DNA of 40,341 nt from a virus: the IMG/VR virus record IMGVR_UViG_3300043429_000356, positions 1 through 40,341 of that record. One strand, given 5' to 3'. Of this stretch, positions 37,499-40,341 are shown piece after piece. A program made the translations under genes and the position numbers. How positions within the stretch are numbered: position 1 is the first letter of the stretch; each line of letters starts with the position of its first letter. The notes under the pieces were generated by a model. That model worked only from the letters and a program-made list of their open reading frames with translations. It did no database searches and had not been told where the DNA came from.

Positions 37499-37878
37499 AA
37501 TACAAACTCTATCTGGATGACCTGCGTTATCCTGACCTGCATCCCGATTGGCGTATTGCTCGTAACTATCATGATGCTGTATGGATGGTAAAGAACTATG
37601 GTCTGCCATATTATATCTCTTTTGATCATGATCTGGCCGATGTTCATTATAATCTTGAGTCAGAATATGGTCCTATGGATGAGTTTATGGACGATACTGC
37701 TCGTGGTAAACCATATGAATTTACTGGCTATGACTTTGCCAAGTGGTTCTGTCAGTGGGTCATGGATAATGATGTATGTCTGAACGACTTTGACTATGGT
37801 GTTCATTCAGCTAATCCTGTTGGTGCTGAAAACATCCGCCGCTATATGGCCAACTTTATGAAAGATCGTTACGTATGA
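37495..37878 (+). CDS. Cyclic-phosphate processing receiver (cREC) protein, 127 aa
   Basis: LYLDDLRYPDLHPDW, an ARNYHDAVWMV helix, ISFDHDLAD and a late GYDFAKWF...VHSANPVGAENIRRYM match PF20274, a receiver-like domain thought to process cyclic phosphate ends or related signals in RNA repair contexts. Start GTG 37495 sits in a GTGA overlap with the ligase stop, so it is coupled to ligase. Confidence 0.78.
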   Translation: MKYKLYLDDLRYPDLHPDWRIARNYHDAVWMVKNYGLPYYISFDHDLADVHYNLESEYGPMDEFMDDTARGKPYEFTGYDFAKWFCQWVMDNDVCLNDFDYGVHSANPVGAENIRRYMANFMKDRYV

Positions 37879-38441
37879 ATATGTTTTATCTATCAGAAGA
37901 TCCTCACCTGTGCGCCGCCTGGTCGGTCGACTCGCATTGCGTCAAGATGATCCTTGAGAGTGCCCAACTCTTGTCTACCGCACACCGTATTCTCGACGGC
38001 ACCCAGTATATTGAGAATAAACCGGTTGCTGGTAGTTTCCCTGTTCGTTATCGCAAGATTAAACGCTGGCGCCTGCCTGACCAGCGTGATGGTATTCTAT
38101 ACTCTGCCACTCATGTTAATCACCCTTGTGCTATCTGGTGCCGTCAGTCAGCCGAAAACTATTCATGGCTCTGGTCGCTTATGACCGAATATTGTATCGA
38201 ATATACTGGCCGCTATGGTAAAGTCCACAAGATTGCTGCCGACGGTCTATTAGACGAACTCGACCAGCTTCCGACCCATATCAACCATGAAATCGGCTTC
38301 ACCAGACCGCCAAGTGCCATGGATCCTAAATATATCATATCAGAAGATCCGATTGCTAACTATCGGAACTATTACAAGTATGGCAAGGCGCACCTACATA
38401 AGTGGAAAAAGCGTCAGCCACCAGAGTGGATTATGGAGTAA
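37875..38441 (+). CDS. Conserved phage protein, possible Pyr_excise family, 188 aa
   Basis: The opening MFYLSEDPHLCAAWSVDSHCVKMILESAQLLSTAHRIL and the ending NYRNYYKYGKAHLHKWKKRQPPEW form a recognisable phage family with invariant DP, D-x-H and K-M-x-x-E positions. I associate it with the pyrimidine-dimer glycosylase-like family PF03013, but this is tentative. ATGA overlap with the cREC gene supports a repair module. Confidence 0.65.
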   Translation: MNMFYLSEDPHLCAAWSVDSHCVKMILESAQLLSTAHRILDGTQYIENKPVAGSFPVRYRKIKRWRLPDQRDGILYSATHVNHPCAIWCRQSAENYSWLWSLMTEYCIEYTGRYGKVHKIAADGLLDELDQLPTHINHEIGFTRPPSAMDPKYIISEDPIANYRNYYKYGKAHLHKWKKRQPPEWIME

Positions 38442-38444
38442 ACT

Positions 38445-38639
38445 ATGCCAACATATTCTTTTCGTGACAAACAGACTGGTGAATGTTTCGACCTGTTTAT
38501 GTCTATTTCAGAACTGGATGAATTTTTAGAGAACCATCCAGAACTTGAAAAGCTATTGTCAGCACCACACTTTCTCGGTGCCAATATGAATGGCGGTCTA
38601 AAGAACAATAAAGCATATGACCCAAAGGATAATGTATAA
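38445..38639 (+). CDS. Conserved small phage protein, tandem copy A, 64 aa
   Basis: MPTYSFRDKQTGECFDLFMSISELDEFLENHPELEKLL is a family pattern known from T4-like phages, reminiscent of FmdB-type beta hairpins but with no zinc cysteines. RBS GGAG. Its stop overlaps the start of a paralogue. Confidence 0.72.
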   Translation: MPTYSFRDKQTGECFDLFMSISELDEFLENHPELEKLLSAPHFLGANMNGGLKNNKAYDPKDNV

Positions 38640-38902
38640 TGCCTAACTACACATGGATGAACAAAGAGACTGGTGAGGAACATACCAACACCATGACCAT
38701 TGCCGAGCGTGACGAATATGAGAAGAACAACCCACAACTATCGCAAGTCCTACGCAACTTCACAATGGTCGATCCTGTGAACATCGGCGTTACTAAGCCC
38801 CCTGCCGACTTTCAGAAATACGTTTTGGGCCGTGTCAAAGCGGCAGTGCCACATGCTGATGCTGTGGCTTCTAAAAGATGGGACATTCCAAAGGAGATTT
38901 GA
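38639..38902 (+). CDS. Conserved small phage protein, tandem copy B, 87 aa
   Basis: Aligns with the preceding gene over its first 38 residues (MPxYxxxxKxTGExxxxxMxIxExDExxxNxPxLxxxL), then has its own tail (VNIGVTKPPADFQKYVLGRVKAAVPHAD...). TAATG overlap. A terminator follows. Confidence 0.72.
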   Translation: MPNYTWMNKETGEEHTNTMTIAERDEYEKNNPQLSQVLRNFTMVDPVNIGVTKPPADFQKYVLGRVKAAVPHADAVASKRWDIPKEI

Positions 38903-38933
38903 CCTGTCAGAGAACCCTCCATCTAAAAAGTTT

Positions 38934-38970
38934 AGAGGTCGTGCCCGTAAAAAGGCATCGACCTCTTTTT
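38934..38970 (+). terminator. Rho-independent terminator
   Basis: AGAGGTCG (38934-38941) pairs with CGACCTCT (38959-38966), continued by TGCC/GGCA with one bulged base, then TTTT (to 38970). Separates the tandem pair from phoH. Confidence 0.88.
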
Positions 38971-39011
38971 GTTATGAGAATGTGACTAACAATAACAATA
39001 AAGGTAAATAT

Positions 39012-39731
39012 ATGTCACGAAAGAATAGACGTAATAACCAACAGCAGAACCAGCGTGGTGAAAACCATGCAGAAAAGAACCACTTTGAACTGCGTCATAT
39101 CCAGCCACTAACCGTAAACCAAGAGAGAGTGTGGGACGCATACGAAGCCGGTTCTAATCTAATGCTACATGGTTATGCAGGAACTGGTAAAACATTCCTG
39201 TCATCTTATCTTGCTCTAAGGGAGGTATTACATTACGAGACATATAAGAAGGTTGTTATCATCCGCTCCGTAGTTCCATCCAGAGACATGGGCTTTCTAC
39301 CAGGAACCGAGAAACAAAAAGCGGAAGTTTATGAACAGCCTTATCAAGAAATCTGTGACGATCTTTTTGGTCGTGGTGATGGTTGGAAGATACTAAAGCT
39401 AAAAGGCTTGGTTGAGTTTACTACAACCTCATTCCTACGTGGTATGACTTTCAATGATTCGATTATCATAGTTGATGAATGTAACAACATGACATTTCAG
39501 GAAATCGATACAGTCATGACACGTATCGGCAATAACTCAAAGATCATATTCTGCGGTGATTACCGTCAGTCTGATCTACACAAGCCACACGAAAAGACAG
39601 GCATCAAAGAACTGATGGGCATTACTCGCCGTATGCCATCGTTCGACCATGTTGAGTTTGGTATTGAAGATATCGTCCGTTCGGGCGTTGTCAAAGAGTA
39701 TATCATCCAGAAAACTGAAATGGGACTATAA
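39012..39731 (+). CDS. phoH: PhoH-like ATPase, 239 aa
   Basis: Walker A GYAGTGKT (about 54-61) and Walker B SIIIVDECNN are intact, and the RSVVPSRDMGFLPG and MTFQEIDTVMTRIG...KIIFCGDYRQSDL segments are typical PhoH. The N-terminal 30 residues are Asn/Gln/Arg-rich. PhoH proteins are RNA-helicase-like ATPases common in marine and rhizobial phages. ATG 39012 is used because frame codons further upstream lie before the terminator. Confidence 0.9.
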   Translation: MSRKNRRNNQQQNQRGENHAEKNHFELRHIQPLTVNQERVWDAYEAGSNLMLHGYAGTGKTFLSSYLALREVLHYETYKKVVIIRSVVPSRDMGFLPGTEKQKAEVYEQPYQEICDDLFGRGDGWKILKLKGLVEFTTTSFLRGMTFNDSIIIVDECNNMTFQEIDTVMTRIGNNSKIIFCGDYRQSDLHKPHEKTGIKELMGITRRMPSFDHVEFGIEDIVRSGVVKEYIIQKTEMGL

Positions 39732-39739
39732 GTGTATCG

Positions 39740-39776
39740 GACCGAGGTTGACAGCCTCGGTCCTTTACTATATAAT
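39740..39776 (+). promoter_or_regulatory. Hairpin with embedded -35 box: stem-loop/promoter composite
   Basis: GACCGAGG (39740-39747) pairs with CCTCGGTC (39755-39762); its loop TTGACAG holds the -35 box (39748-39753). TATAAT follows at 39771-39776 after exactly 17 bp. Only CTTT follows the stem, so it may be a weak terminator. Confidence 0.8.
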
Positions 39777-39798
39777 GTATATGATAGAGGAGTATATC

Positions 39799-40095
39799 AT
39801 GTCAGGTACTATTGAGAATAGCATTAATATTCTTGTTAAAGAACTCAAAGATAACCGTAAAGTGGATAAGGATGAAGCCCTTGACTATATTGGTTATGTC
39901 TTCCGTTTAATCTCTCAAAACAATATTCCGTTAGATCAGCGACATGGTGCATCCATGACCGTTGACGCATGTGTTAAGAATGTGCGTGGTAATGATTTTC
40001 GTCGTGCAGAAGGTTTCTTCGGCAATTGGGCTGCCCAGTTGAACGACAAGAAAGGTGAGGTCGCTGAATATGATGACCACTATTCTGGCTGTTGA
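39799..40095 (+). CDS. Hypothetical protein, 98 aa
   Basis: RBS AGAGGAG, ATG 39799, directly behind a consensus promoter. Helical, with a conserved-looking centre (DYIGYVFRLISQNNIPLDQRHGA). Function unknown. Its stop overlaps the TTG start of the next gene. Confidence 0.62.
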   Translation: MSGTIENSINILVKELKDNRKVDKDEALDYIGYVFRLISQNNIPLDQRHGASMTVDACVKNVRGNDFRRAEGFFGNWAAQLNDKKGEVAEYDDHYSGC

Positions 40096-40341
40096 AAACC
40101 TTTAAGCATCTACACAACGATCCTGTTCTTATAAATCTGAAAAGAGAAGAATATAATGGCAAGCGATTTTACATCTCGCCAAAGGGTACTAAACTCCCCT
40201 CGGTTACGACTTTTCTATCTCACTTCAAAGGCGACTCTATTGCGAAATGGAGAAAAAAAGTCGGCGAAGAAGAAGCGAACAAAATCTCGGCACGAGCAAG
40301 CCGCCGAGGTACAAAATTCCATTCTCTTATGGAATCTTATA
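40092..40341 (+). CDS. PD-(D/E)XK (RecB/Cas4-like) exonuclease, 5' part only
   Basis: The frame begins at TTG 40092 in a TTGA overlap and runs off the window after 83 codons. REEYNGKRFYISPKGTKLPSVTTFLSHFK, KWRKKVGEEEANKISARASRRGTKFHSLMESY is the N-terminal half of the phage RecB-like nuclease family: the helix with RGTxxHxxxE precedes the D...ExK active site, which lies outside the window. Confidence 0.78.
   Translation, partial: MKTFKHLHNDPVLINLKREEYNGKRFYISPKGTKLPSVTTFLSHFKGDSIAKWRKKVGEEEANKISARASRRGTKFHSLMESY

Overview
The window is a compact, almost entirely plus-strand segment of a large lytic tailed-phage genome. Genes abut or overlap (ATGA, TAATG and GTGA junctions), and there is no rRNA, tRNA, IS element or CRISPR that I can see. 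The gene families point to a T4-superfamily myovirus: T4-type primase and 5'-3' exonuclease, PhoH, SprT-like protease, several conserved T4-type hypothetical families, TATAAATA-type late promoters, and virion proteins with T4-like capsid-targeting N-termini. A B12-dependent class II ribonucleotide reductase, ThyX, and close similarity in gene content to cyanophages and to rhizobial T4-like phages suggest an alphaproteobacterial (perhaps rhizobial) host. The host is inference.

Layout. 0-6.2 kb: auxiliary and lysis genes: a SpeD-type AdoMet decarboxylase, a 2OG-Fe(II) oxygenase, a YkuK/DUF458 RNase H-like protein, two M15-type peptidoglycan peptidases, a deaminase and hypotheticals. 6.2-15.8 kb: a late, virion-associated block that starts from divergent late promoters. 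It holds a lone minus-strand PD-(D/E)XK protein, a KxDG nucleotidyltransferase with a T4-like capsid-targeting N-terminus, a 680-residue trifunctional protein (nucleotidyltransferase, zincin, P-loop kinase), scaffold-like charged proteins, an apparent -1 frameshift into a LysM-encoding frame with no start codon, and an Ig-like structural protein. 15.8-22.5 kb: nucleotide metabolism and replication: membrane coiled-coil protein, primase, ThyX, GIY-YIG homing endonuclease, class II RNR, a secreted L,D-transpeptidase, a phosphoribosyltransferase and a SegE-like GIY-YIG protein. 22.5-30 kb: glutaredoxin, an Sm/SH3-fold protein, a 31-residue polycation, SprT, a cytochrome P450, exonuclease, and a nuclease-like/DNA methyltransferase pair with its own promoter. 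30-36 kb: an accessory early region of very small ORFs, punctuated by four related stem-loop-plus-promoter cassettes. It also carries a histone H1-like protein, a SWIM zinc finger and a prolyl-hydroxylase-like oxygenase. 36-40.3 kb: DNA ligase, a cyclic-phosphate receiver (cREC) protein, a possible Pyr_excise family protein, a tandem duplicate pair, PhoH, and the start of a RecB/PD-(D/E)XK-like exonuclease.

Regulation. Two signal classes are visible. Near-perfect host sigma70 promoters (TTGACA, 16-17 bp, TATAAT) lie at the ends of upstream ORFs, before primase, exonuclease, the methyltransferase pair and others. T4-type late elements (TATAAATA, CATAAATA, CTAAATA) lie before virion and lysis genes. 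Two of the late sites are followed by strongly structured leaders. The most notable findings are the P450, the P-loop/zincin/nucleotidyltransferase fusion, the recoding candidate, the covarying promoter/stem-loop cassettes, and the restriction-modification-like pair.
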